Translations under genes and position numbers: made by a program
Assembly: GCF_963675635.1 (NCBI RefSeq)
Contig: NZ_OY776488.1
Coordinates: forward strand, 2,116,001 to 2,180,000
Direction of reading: 5' to 3'
DNA: 64,000 nt
DNA from: an uncultured Pseudodesulfovibrio sp.
GTDB taxonomy: Bacteria > Desulfobacterota > Desulfovibrionia > Desulfovibrionales > Desulfovibrionaceae
In this document: one piece after another, positions 24,979-33,244 of the stretch
How the letters are laid out: the number at the start of each line of letters is the position of its first letter
How positions within the stretch are numbered: the first letter of the stretch is position 1
The notes under the pieces: generated by a model
Databases searched by the model: none
What the model was told of the DNA's origin: nothing
The model's input: only the letters and a program-made list of their open reading frames with translations

Positions 24979-25241
24979 TCTGGAGCATCCGTTTCAGCTT
25001 CAGTTCCCCAGCTATCCATCCAGGCAAAAACGTCATCACCTTCCACAAATCGCCCAGCCTCAATGCTTTCAATCGCCAGCAGCGTCTCTTCACGACGTTG
25101 CTCTTGAGCCTCATGCTTAGTGACAAAATCCACCATGAACTCCCGCAAGAGATGGCTGGAGCTTTGGCCCCTTTTTTGGGCTATAGCCTCGAACTTATCC
25201 TTTAAGGCAACGTCAACACGCGCCCGTATGGTTTCCTGCAT
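24969..25241 (-). CDS. Antitoxin of the ParE-type pair
   Basis: A 90-residue protein with an N-terminal ribbon-helix-helix-like region (MQETIRARVDVALKDKFEAI, then RGQSSSHLLREFMVDFV) for DNA binding and an acidic C-terminus ending ETDAPECK for toxin binding. The ATG at 25241 with GGAGG is preferred over the longer frame to 25301, which would run through the promoter. Operator repeats overlap its promoter. Confidence 0.88.
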   Translation of the reverse strand: MQETIRARVDVALKDKFEAIAQKRGQSSSHLLREFMVDFVTKHEAQEQRREETLLAIESIEAGRFVEGDDVFAWMDSWGTEAETDAPECK

Positions 25242-25251
25242 TACGCCTCCA

Positions 25252-25291
25252 TTGTTGTAGCTACAATACGCTACAAAGAATGGAGTGTAAA
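25252..25291 (-). promoter_or_regulatory. Autoregulated promoter of the toxin-antitoxin operon
   Basis: Minus-strand TTTACA (25291-25286), 17-base spacer, TATTGT (25268-25263). The -10 box overlaps the perfect palindrome TTGTAGCTACAA (25255-25266), and a further CTACAA lies at 25271-25276. This layout is normal for ribbon-helix-helix autorepression. Confidence 0.75.
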
Positions 25292-25301
25292 TTGTTTTCA
25301 A

Positions 25302-26531
25302 TCACGCTGCTGATTTTAACGGCTTGTTGATTTTTCCAACATACAATCGTTCATAATCGTTGCCCGTCTTTTCGCATTGCCCCAATAACTTCTGCGCTTT
25401 GAGGCTGTCACTGGTTACCATGTTTAAGGTCTCGACCATCTGATTTCGATCTAACGTCTTTCGTCCCGCAACCATTGCAACACGAAAACGATTGTTCCCA
25501 GCTATCAGCCACGGATTTTCATCATTCAGATTCGCCAAGCGGTACGTCCGTTTGATCCGTTGTTCAGTTTCAGCAATTCGCTCAGTTAAATGGTCTCTCT
25601 TGTCCTTAAGCAATGCCAGTTCTTCCAGTTCCAAGCAGGACGCCGAATCTAGCTCGGAGATGTCTAGCCCTTGAAACTTCGGACAGTCTGCATTGACATC
25701 ACACCAATCGCAGAGAGGATGAAAGCCACGGCAGTAGTCCAGATCGTTTAACGCCAAATTGCCAGCTCGCACGTCCTCCGCTGTCCGCCAAATAGCCACA
25801 GCCGTTTGCAAACATAAGTCGAGCATAGTGATCTCAGCCAGATACGGGCCAAATGGTTTCACCGTAGACATAGAGATGGAAAGAACCCAACCTTCGATGT
25901 CCACAGGATCTGGCGATTCAGGGAGTTCCACACCAAATAGCGCTCGTATAGCTTGCGGGAACGTAGCTTTTTCAATCCCCTTTTCCTGCACGGAAAAGCA
26001 CGGCTTATTCCAGAAGGTCTTCAACAATCCAACTTGACCATAAAGCTGAGCCTCATATGAAGAATACAACGAGGCAGGGATGCGTTCGTTACTTTTGAGT
26101 TCCAGAACACGCACGGCAGGCTTCATCCCACCCCAGACCAATGTGAAATCAAGATGAGCCTTGATCGGCACGCCGTCATGTGCAATGCAGATTTCAAGTT
26201 GTGGCACGAGCTTCATCCCGGTTGCCTCCAACGCTTTCTGAATGCCGTCCTCCTGCCAATGCCCTCGCTGCAAGATAATTTGACGGCCCAGAACATGGGC
26301 CAACTCATCAGGTGTCTGTTTTGATATCGATTCAGTAGAAGGCGTCCTCGACATACCGAGTTTACTCGCAACTGCAGCCCGCATGCATTCCATTCCTTTA
26401 CCAATGTCGGACATGCCAATGTACTGGCTGCGGTCTCCAAGCTCCTTGGACGTTTTCTGTTCAGAGTATGCAAGCAGCCCTTGAGTCAATAATCGCATCA
26501 AGCCTTGAGCTTTCATGTCATCATGCTGCAT
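25302..26531 (-). CDS. PD-(D/E)XK nuclease of the Cas4/RecB type
   Basis: A 409-residue protein. A central segment carries HLDFTLVWGG followed by VRVLELKSNERIP, giving the D...ExK active site, and YEAQLYGQVGLL as the motif after it. Cysteines near the C-terminus (CRGFHPLCDWCDVNADCPKF) could hold an iron-sulfur cluster as in Cas4/AddB. The ATG at 26531 follows GGAGG and overlaps the annealing-protein gene by 11 bases. A nuclease next to an annealing protein forms a phage-like two-component recombination system. Confidence 0.78.
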   Translation of the reverse strand: MQHDDMKAQGLMRLLTQGLLAYSEQKTSKELGDRSQYIGMSDIGKGMECMRAAVASKLGMSRTPSTESISKQTPDELAHVLGRQIILQRGHWQEDGIQKALEATGMKLVPQLEICIAHDGVPIKAHLDFTLVWGGMKPAVRVLELKSNERIPASLYSSYEAQLYGQVGLLKTFWNKPCFSVQEKGIEKATFPQAIRALFGVELPESPDPVDIEGWVLSISMSTVKPFGPYLAEITMLDLCLQTAVAIWRTAEDVRAGNLALNDLDYCRGFHPLCDWCDVNADCPKFQGLDISELDSASCLELEELALLKDKRDHLTERIAETEQRIKRTYRLANLNDENPWLIAGNNRFRVAMVAGRKTLDRNQMVETLNMVTSDSLKAQKLLGQCEKTGNDYERLYVGKINKPLKSAA

Positions 26532-27198
26532 CCGAATACCTCCACCAGACCTTACGGCCACCATCCCAACGGAATCCAGCTTTACGTAAGAATTCCTTCT
26601 TCGAGTGAGTACTGCCAGTTGCCAGCACGCACTGCTTGCCATCATTGGCCGTACCTTTGCGATACTGCACACCATCAAGACGAGGCAAATTAGCTTCCTG
26701 AAGCCTCCCCCCTGAGGGTACGCTATTCTGCTGCTGCGCAGGCTCCTGAGGCTCATATACAGGCCTTTCAGGAGCCTTAACCAAGTTGCCATTATGTTTC
26801 GCCAACTCTCCGTCATCATCGCTTTCCGTCACGATCCCAATCAACGCAGACAAACCATACCGACGCGCATAAGTCATGGCCGAGCCATATCCTTGCGGGT
26901 CGTTCTTCGGCAACGGCATGGTGAGAAGAGAAGATTGCCACTGCCCAGTTTCAGCATGAACGATCTTGGTCACAAGCCCAAGCTGGTTGGCCTCAACGGA
27001 TACCGGATACTGCGTGAGCCAGATGCCATGCTCAAGAAGAGCATCGCGGCATGCGTTCATAACCGAATGCAAAGTCGCATATCGGCTGTTAGTGAACTTG
27101 TTCTCAGCGTCCTTCTGTGCAGGGGATAAAGCCTGCTGCACTTGGATCATTGTCTCTGCCAATTCCGTAATTTCTCGGGAACTCATTTGGGGTTCCAT
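26521..27198 (-). CDS. Erf-family single-strand annealing protein
   Basis: A 225-residue protein of the ERF superfamily, which anneals complementary DNA strands in phage recombination. Typical words are FTNSRYATLHSVMNACRDAL, GIWLTQYPV, LVTKIVHAETGQWQ and YGSAMTYARRYGLSALIGI. The C-terminal tail (RKAGFRWDGGRKVWWRY) is another familiar small module. GGAGG precedes the ATG. Upstream lies a terminator-like hairpin. Confidence 0.9.
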   Translation of the reverse strand: MEPQMSSREITELAETMIQVQQALSPAQKDAENKFTNSRYATLHSVMNACRDALLEHGIWLTQYPVSVEANQLGLVTKIVHAETGQWQSSLLTMPLPKNDPQGYGSAMTYARRYGLSALIGIVTESDDDGELAKHNGNLVKAPERPVYEPQEPAQQQNSVPSGGRLQEANLPRLDGVQYRKGTANDGKQCVLATGSTHSKKEFLRKAGFRWDGGRKVWWRYSDAA

Positions 27199-27219
27199 GT
27201 TTGCCTCCTTGAAATGAGA

Positions 27220-27255
27220 AAGGCCCCAGTGCCACGAAAGGCGACGCCGGGGCTT
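27220..27255 (-). terminator. Hairpin between rdrB and the Erf-type gene
   Basis: GCCCCGGCG-type outer stem against GGGGCC (27245-27255 and 27220-27227), followed on the minus strand by TTTCTCATTTC. It begins 139 bases after the rdrB stop and ends about 20 bases before the Erf start, like the other leader hairpins of this element. The AT-rich stretch 27260-27393 may hold a promoter, but I cannot fix one. Confidence 0.55.
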
Positions 27256-27393
27256 TTCTTTGCTAGAAAATAAAGCGAGAAAAATATTATATATTCAAAG
27301 GTGTAATATATATCTCAAACAGAATGAAAATCAGTCGAACAACTTATAAACTCACACTCTATACGAGAACGTAACAACCTAACCAGATAGCTA

Positions 27394-29778
27394 TTACTGA
27401 AACGAATAACGCCTTGAATTGATGAGTATTTTTTCAATCACATTCCAACCTTCCTGCTTACTCATCTTTCCGCCTTTCGTTAACGCTTCCAGCACATGCG
27501 CATATTCGTTGCGAATATTTGTGGCGAATATGCCGGGGTCGTCGGTACAGATACAAAGAGCTGGAGCCGGATAGTCAGGTTCGTTTTCAAGATTAAGCCA
27601 ATTCTTTATATGATGCTCGTCGTAATTATCGTAACAACTGATCCTCACATTACTCGTAGGCATTGTTTCAATGGCGATACTTCGTTTGACAAGTTCTGAA
27701 AGCACCACTTTTTGAAGTTCTTTCAACGCATTTATAGAAATTAAAGATGCGTCAATTTCCTCAAAGGCTGTTGAATCTGAGATATTGCTCCAAGTCATTT
27801 CACTTATCCGCCTGCCATGGTGTAGACGATAAATTTCAAACGCTTCGGAATTATCCTTTTCTGTGTTTTCAATATCCATCAACTCACGACAGTCAAAAGC
27901 ATTCAGCGCCTGCTCCGCACGCCTTCTATCAACTATTGCTTTAATGGGATTAAGTCTCCGCATCTTCCATGCTTCTGCCAATAAATCTGGAGCCTTGCCT
28001 ACTTCATATACCTTGCGGGAGTGCCGTCGAATCTCTTGTTGAATCATGGCGGTGTCCGCTGCAAACTCCGGTTTGCCACGAAGAAACGTCCAAGCGAAGA
28101 CAAGGTCATCCAGGTGGACTGTACGACGCATGACAATGCTTTTCCCGATCCTTTGCTCCCAAAGCTCTGGGCTAATTCCCAAAGCGGTAGCATGCCCTAT
28201 CCTATTCTTGCCGGATAAGTTAAGAAATATAACAGCTTCGTACACAGCGCGAATTCCGCTAACCAAATGAACAAAATCTTCACCAGCATGAAATGTGAAT
28301 TGGTTGATACCTGAATCACGCATTCGACGGAAAGCCGGAGCGAAAACTTCTGGCGGTGCATGTAATTCGTTGCCAGCCGCATCACAACCGACAACCATAT
28401 CGTGAAGGCTGGTAACTTTCTTTCGCATCTCGATAAGTAGCCGAGCTTGCTTTTCCAGATTGGCTCTAAGTCGATAATGCTGACAACAGGAATACTTGGT
28501 CTCGCTCTTCTTGATAAAATGCCCAACCATCCGCATTTCCATGCGTTTCCTGCAATCACCATTCTCTTTGTGCGGGGTACGTCTATCAACTCCGCTGGAA
28601 TAATTGTTGTACTCCTTCTGAATATTGCAAAGCAGCTTGAACATTTTGCGACCTTTGTCCTTAGGCGCAAATCGACCTTCAAGGAAAGCAACGTCCTCAG
28701 AATACATGCCTTCTATTTGATTAAAACGTCGATGGTAATATGATTCTTCAGAAAAATCCCGCATAGCATTTTTAGTTATCCGCTCAAATTGGTCAAAACC
28801 ATTTTGTTCGCGTTGCTGAACCATTAACCGGTTCAAAAAACTTTGGATGAGCAGGTAGTAATGGAGAATTTGACTGTGCACCTCGGTTCCGTTCGCTTCA
28901 ATTAATCGGTAATAATCAATTAGAAAGAGAACTTCTTGGTGTAGACTACTGCTCGTTTCTCCTTCAGGTTTCAAAAGGTAGCGTGGATGCTTTTGTCTCC
29001 TGAACAACTGCCGCTGATGTCTACAAGACCGGTCGAAGTACCTTTTAAGGCTAAGCCTTGAACGTCCACTAATACTACTGCCTCCATAACATTCTGCAAC
29101 CATCCAATACCGGAGATCAGAGGCAAGATAGAGCAACTCATGAAGATGGTCAGGTATAAAACGTTCATCGATTTGCATGAACAATTCTTCAGCCTCATGC
29201 GCCATACCCCTTCGCACAAAACGAGCAAATCGACCGGGGCGCTTCATGGCATCTTGCCATATCCAATCCGCTTCGGTGCTCCCGTTCAGGTGAATATGAA
29301 GGTCGTAGAAACCATGTTGCTTGGCAAGATCATCAAGTCCAGGATCATCTGTGCTGAGAAGTGCTGTATTTTCCAAAAGCCTTGCAGTGCTTTCCAGAGC
29401 AGTGTCGTTCGCATGGGAATGACGAAAGGTGTCGTGGAGCGCATATGCGATGATGGGGAGTGGAGCAACTTTTATCAATAGATTCTGCCAGGATGTCAAT
29501 TCTTCATGTCGTACATGGATTTTCCCAACTCCAACTTGAAGATGTTGATCCGCAAGAGCTTTGAGCCCCGTCAGAACTTGTTGATCCATCCGATCAACAT
29601 TTCCAAATAAATTTTGCCAACGATTTTCATATATATAGTCTGGCAGATTGTTACTGTGCTGTCTGGCACGCACAAAGCAAAGCTGCCTACATGTCGTCAC
29701 ATCTGGCCACGCTCCATCAATATAGCGAAAGAGAAGAGACGTGTTTGCAAAAAGGACGGTAGGTAAGAGGACCTGCAT
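27394..29778 (-). CDS. rdrB: RADAR adenosine deaminase RdrB
   Basis: A 794-residue adenosine-deaminase-fold protein, about twice the length of housekeeping deaminases. Metal and catalytic motifs: HIH at 161-163 within GFYDLHIHLNGSTEAD; FTFHAGEDF near 495, with the catalytic glutamate; RIGHATALG near 529; and CTDDPGIFATNIRNEY near 744. In RADAR anti-phage systems RdrB assembles into large shells and converts adenosine in RNA or ATP to inosine during infection. It starts six bases after rdrA, in the normal rdrA-rdrB order. Confidence 0.9.
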   Translation of the reverse strand: MQVLLPTVLFANTSLLFRYIDGAWPDVTTCRQLCFVRARQHSNNLPDYIYENRWQNLFGNVDRMDQQVLTGLKALADQHLQVGVGKIHVRHEELTSWQNLLIKVAPLPIIAYALHDTFRHSHANDTALESTARLLENTALLSTDDPGLDDLAKQHGFYDLHIHLNGSTEADWIWQDAMKRPGRFARFVRRGMAHEAEELFMQIDERFIPDHLHELLYLASDLRYWMVAECYGGSSISGRSRLSLKRYFDRSCRHQRQLFRRQKHPRYLLKPEGETSSSLHQEVLFLIDYYRLIEANGTEVHSQILHYYLLIQSFLNRLMVQQREQNGFDQFERITKNAMRDFSEESYYHRRFNQIEGMYSEDVAFLEGRFAPKDKGRKMFKLLCNIQKEYNNYSSGVDRRTPHKENGDCRKRMEMRMVGHFIKKSETKYSCCQHYRLRANLEKQARLLIEMRKKVTSLHDMVVGCDAAGNELHAPPEVFAPAFRRMRDSGINQFTFHAGEDFVHLVSGIRAVYEAVIFLNLSGKNRIGHATALGISPELWEQRIGKSIVMRRTVHLDDLVFAWTFLRGKPEFAADTAMIQQEIRRHSRKVYEVGKAPDLLAEAWKMRRLNPIKAIVDRRRAEQALNAFDCRELMDIENTEKDNSEAFEIYRLHHGRRISEMTWSNISDSTAFEEIDASLISINALKELQKVVLSELVKRSIAIETMPTSNVRISCYDNYDEHHIKNWLNLENEPDYPAPALCICTDDPGIFATNIRNEYAHVLEALTKGGKMSKQEGWNVIEKILINSRRYSFQ

Positions 29779-29784
29779 ACGCTA

Positions 29785-32700
29785 CTACTTGTATTCTTTA
29801 CGATACAACTCCATAAAAGCCTTGAGGTAGGCTTTTCCTTCATAGCTGCTCGGCTTTACGTATGATCTTTTGGAGTAGTCTTCGTCTGTCACGAATTCGA
29901 AATAAATGTCATTCCTAGCAGCACGGCTTAGTGAGAAGAATGAAGAGAAGTCATAAGAATTCAATCTTTCCATTATCTTAGACCAATTGCGCTTAAGGAT
30001 GTCTGAGGAAAAATTGTAGTAATCCTCACTTGAGTCATCCTTTGTTATTTCTTGCAGAAAACTATCGATCTCTTTTTGTAACGCCGTTCGCTTCATGACA
30101 GTTTTTTCTTTTAAGGCGTTCTTCATTGGGAAACATAGCGTGTTCAAGAGAGAGGTCAGTCCAAACACTGTAAAATTATCATATTTGACCTGTGGATAAT
30201 CCGCGATTCCCGAATCTTTAGCTACCATTCTAGGGTCTCCGGCCATGGCTCCGTAGGAACGCAATGTTACATTACTTATATTAGGAAGTAAGATTGGCCA
30301 GATAGGGCATGACAAATACCAATTGTACAACGGTAATACTGATGGGATATCTACCCCTTGAGAATAAAGTGATGCTAATCTTTTCCCAAAAGAAGCAAGT
30401 GTGTCACTTGTCGAGAGTGGTGACAATTTCAGCCTGTGGTCTCCTACTATGCGATACTTATGCAAGGCTTCTTCAACTAATATAGAATCAAGAAGCACAA
30501 CACTATACAATTCAAGGATATAGCCAACATGTGGAGTTTTCCGTTCTGCGTTCAGGGCCCTCTGAAATCGCTTCCATATACGGCCATAGGTGTTAAACTG
30601 AAGGCCGGATTGATCCTCGGCTGGCTTATTCTCTTGCCATAATTCAATCAAATTAAGAAATTGTGCAAAAGAAGAATCTTCAAAGACATCTTCCATGAAA
30701 ATCTCTGTTGACGCGGTATCCCCATAAGATCGATCTTCTTCGCCAGCCCCAGTTGATACAGAAAAGCGATCTTGAGGGCTGAGGTAACTATGAAGCATGT
30801 ATTCGATCGACTCTTTACTCTCTCCACCTAAAAGCGCCAGCAGGCCTACAAGTTGATAAGCAGACAAATATGTGAATGTTTCTTTCTCATTGGGAGCAAC
30901 CCTGACAAAGAGTGCGTTCATAATAGATTTATGCCAACTCCGAATATTGTCCGACAATGTATCAAGCGTATTAACAAAGAGACCGAATGAATCGGCTACA
31001 TCCATATCGGTATTTTTAGCATTCTCTACAAAGCTTCGAACATAAGCGGAAACATTCTCAGAATCCACATTGGCTATAAAGCTTTTGTCTGAAAACTCTT
31101 CTTCTGCAACCTCCAGGTTCCATACAGCAGAAATTCGCGGCAACACACTCGTCTTTCTGATTGATTCACTCGAAATTCTATAATGCCCCAATGGCTCAAC
31201 GTGATGTTCCGCCCCAAGAAGAGCCGCTGCAGTAATACGTTCCGAACTAAAAAGGGATGGCTCGTCGATTTCAAAAACGTGGGGAAGCAGCATCCCCATT
31301 TTGTCAGCATGGCTCATGTTGAAATCTCTTACCTGCAGAACTTTGATGAAATAGTCTCCGATCAAAGCTGGGTTCTGCCACATAGCCGCTGCATACAATC
31401 CACCCATCACCAAAGCTACAGAATTTCGCTCGTTGCCTCCAAGGCCAAGTGGCAATGAAGCTTCTTCATTCAGCAAATTATTATCTTTCAATCGTTGAGC
31501 AAGTGAACTCATTCCAAAACGATCCCGCACAGCCAGCACATCTTTCGACCAATGAAAACCGAAATGGCTCAACGGCGTGTTAAACACCTGTGCCATCTTG
31601 AAGTGAAACGTGAGAGAATCCTCCTTCAATCTATCAGAAGCACAACTTTCAATGCACTGTAGGACCTGAATAATTGTCCGCACAGGTTGGCGAACCAAGT
31701 GCTTGATCGCCATTTCAAGACCAGTCTTTGTGTTCAGGTGATACCGTTTTTTCAGCATTTCTTTCAAAACGTCTTCCAGTGATTCGGATTGCCCACTGGA
31801 GTGGTGCGCGAAAATAACTTTTACCACATGGCGGCGCATGACTTGATCTATGCGTTGGAGTTCAATCCTTCTGCTGGGTTTCATTATTTTTAGAAGATAT
31901 TGATCTTCGAGGGAATCAATTCGATCATGAAAAAGTTTCATTTTTTTGTCGTCGCCAGCATCTCTCTCAAGGTACTGACTATCAAAATGCGCCCATTGGT
32001 TCATTCTGACCAAACAGCTGTATAGATCAAAATCACCGGACAAAAAGACTACCAGTTGTGGCGATGTGAGGTACTTACGAAGAATTTCCAACACGTCCCA
32101 ACCTCGGGAGAAATTTGTGTCGATGTCATCAAAAGCCATGACAAAAGCTTCCTGTTCAAGGCACTCTAGTGCGGATTTAACAAACAGATGAAAATCCCTT
32201 TCCAAAAATTCCCCTTGGATCACATTAGTGAGCCCTTCTTCCATAATGAAATTGGGGCTATCCCAAGCATCATGGGAAAAAGCCTTACTTCCAATGCCGT
32301 TTATTTGTGCAAGACCACGGGCAAGCTCGTTCAAGGATTCTCGGAATGTAGTATACTTTGCGGAAGAGCCACTCTCAACACTGTGTTGCTTCCACCACTC
32401 ATCAACCGCGCTTCTAATACGAGAAATAATGTTAAAAAAAATACTCTCTTTGACATCAATCAGTGTGGGATCAATGATGCCAATATTTCGCATATTTTTC
32501 TCTTTGGAAATCTCCTTAAGCGCATTTAAAACAAAGGTTGTCTTACCAGTTCCTCTCTCTCCCAACACAGCGATCACGTCATGAAATCGGGTTTTCAAAA
32601 ACTGACTTGATTGGCTATGCCCACTATGAAGGCTCGCTTTGAATTCGGGGATACGTTCGAGCGTTTCATCAACACTTAATCTGAGCTCTTCAAGAGCGGT

Positions 32701-32811
32701 TTTCTGTATAAGATTGGCCTTGTCATCGTAGACTCTCGCATCCGACGATTCACGCACAGAGATCAGTATTTCATTTGTTGTGTTTCCAGAAGATTCAGCA
32801 GACGAGTTCAT
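29785..32811 (-). CDS. rdrA: RADAR ATPase RdrA
   Basis: A 1008-residue P-loop ATPase. Walker A GERGTGKT is at residues 84-91 and Walker B FVMAFDDIDTNF at 223-234; LVVFLSGDFDLY is a likely sensor segment. The long C-terminal half has no recognisable domain, as in other RdrA proteins. RdrA senses infection and activates the RdrB deaminase. AGGAG precedes the ATG at 32811. The identification rests on size, P-loop position and the adjacent deaminase of the right length; no accessory rdrC/rdrD gene was recognised. Confidence 0.88.
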   Translation of the reverse strand: MNSSAESSGNTTNEILISVRESSDARVYDDKANLIQKTALEELRLSVDETLERIPEFKASLHSGHSQSSQFLKTRFHDVIAVLGERGTGKTTFVLNALKEISKEKNMRNIGIIDPTLIDVKESIFFNIISRIRSAVDEWWKQHSVESGSSAKYTTFRESLNELARGLAQINGIGSKAFSHDAWDSPNFIMEEGLTNVIQGEFLERDFHLFVKSALECLEQEAFVMAFDDIDTNFSRGWDVLEILRKYLTSPQLVVFLSGDFDLYSCLVRMNQWAHFDSQYLERDAGDDKKMKLFHDRIDSLEDQYLLKIMKPSRRIELQRIDQVMRRHVVKVIFAHHSSGQSESLEDVLKEMLKKRYHLNTKTGLEMAIKHLVRQPVRTIIQVLQCIESCASDRLKEDSLTFHFKMAQVFNTPLSHFGFHWSKDVLAVRDRFGMSSLAQRLKDNNLLNEEASLPLGLGGNERNSVALVMGGLYAAAMWQNPALIGDYFIKVLQVRDFNMSHADKMGMLLPHVFEIDEPSLFSSERITAAALLGAEHHVEPLGHYRISSESIRKTSVLPRISAVWNLEVAEEEFSDKSFIANVDSENVSAYVRSFVENAKNTDMDVADSFGLFVNTLDTLSDNIRSWHKSIMNALFVRVAPNEKETFTYLSAYQLVGLLALLGGESKESIEYMLHSYLSPQDRFSVSTGAGEEDRSYGDTASTEIFMEDVFEDSSFAQFLNLIELWQENKPAEDQSGLQFNTYGRIWKRFQRALNAERKTPHVGYILELYSVVLLDSILVEEALHKYRIVGDHRLKLSPLSTSDTLASFGKRLASLYSQGVDIPSVLPLYNWYLSCPIWPILLPNISNVTLRSYGAMAGDPRMVAKDSGIADYPQVKYDNFTVFGLTSLLNTLCFPMKNALKEKTVMKRTALQKEIDSFLQEITKDDSSEDYYNFSSDILKRNWSKIMERLNSYDFSSFFSLSRAARNDIYFEFVTDEDYSKRSYVKPSSYEGKAYLKAFMELYRKEYK

Positions 32812-32941
32812 GGGAGCTCCTAGGATGATTATGGCAGATTCAATATTCTAAGCGCATACACAAATAGCATTGGCGAATCAATGCCAAAACCGCGAAAGCA
32901 GATGATAAACACTGAGAATTGTTCATTGTGTCGGTGAAACC

Positions 32942-32999
32942 CACAGAGAATCTGTGCGGTTACGCAAACAAAAAGAATAATTGATGGTTAACCAATTAT
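32942..32999. promoter_or_regulatory. Inverted repeats in the divergent rdrA/hsdM gap
   Basis: The 433-bp gap 32812-33244 separates two divergent defence operons. It holds CACAGA-N3-TCTGTG (32942-32956) and an imperfect palindrome centred on GGTTAACC (about 32976-32999). Either could bind a regulator controlling one or both operons. No convincing promoter pair was fixed, and no reading frame in the gap has a ribosome site. Confidence 0.35.
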
Positions 33000-33244
33000 C
33001 AAAAATATGGACTGCAGCCTTATGTAACCAATGTTCTGTTTATGGCGGATGCTGTGGGTCTTAGTCATACAAGCTGTTATCGCAAGCTTCTGCACCAGCT
33101 CGTTCCGATTGTTCATACATATTGACGATACGAATCACACGGGGCTACAGTCCGAATTCATTTATGAATTCAATGAGCTTAGGATTTGCTGTTGTACGTC
33201 AAATCTTTCTCTCACACTCGTGCAACGCATCAGGAGAATATGCT

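Noticed and set aside
27394-29778. Housekeeping adenosine deaminase of purine salvage
   Set aside because: The protein is about twice the usual length and directly follows a 1008-residue ATPase gene, which fits RdrB.
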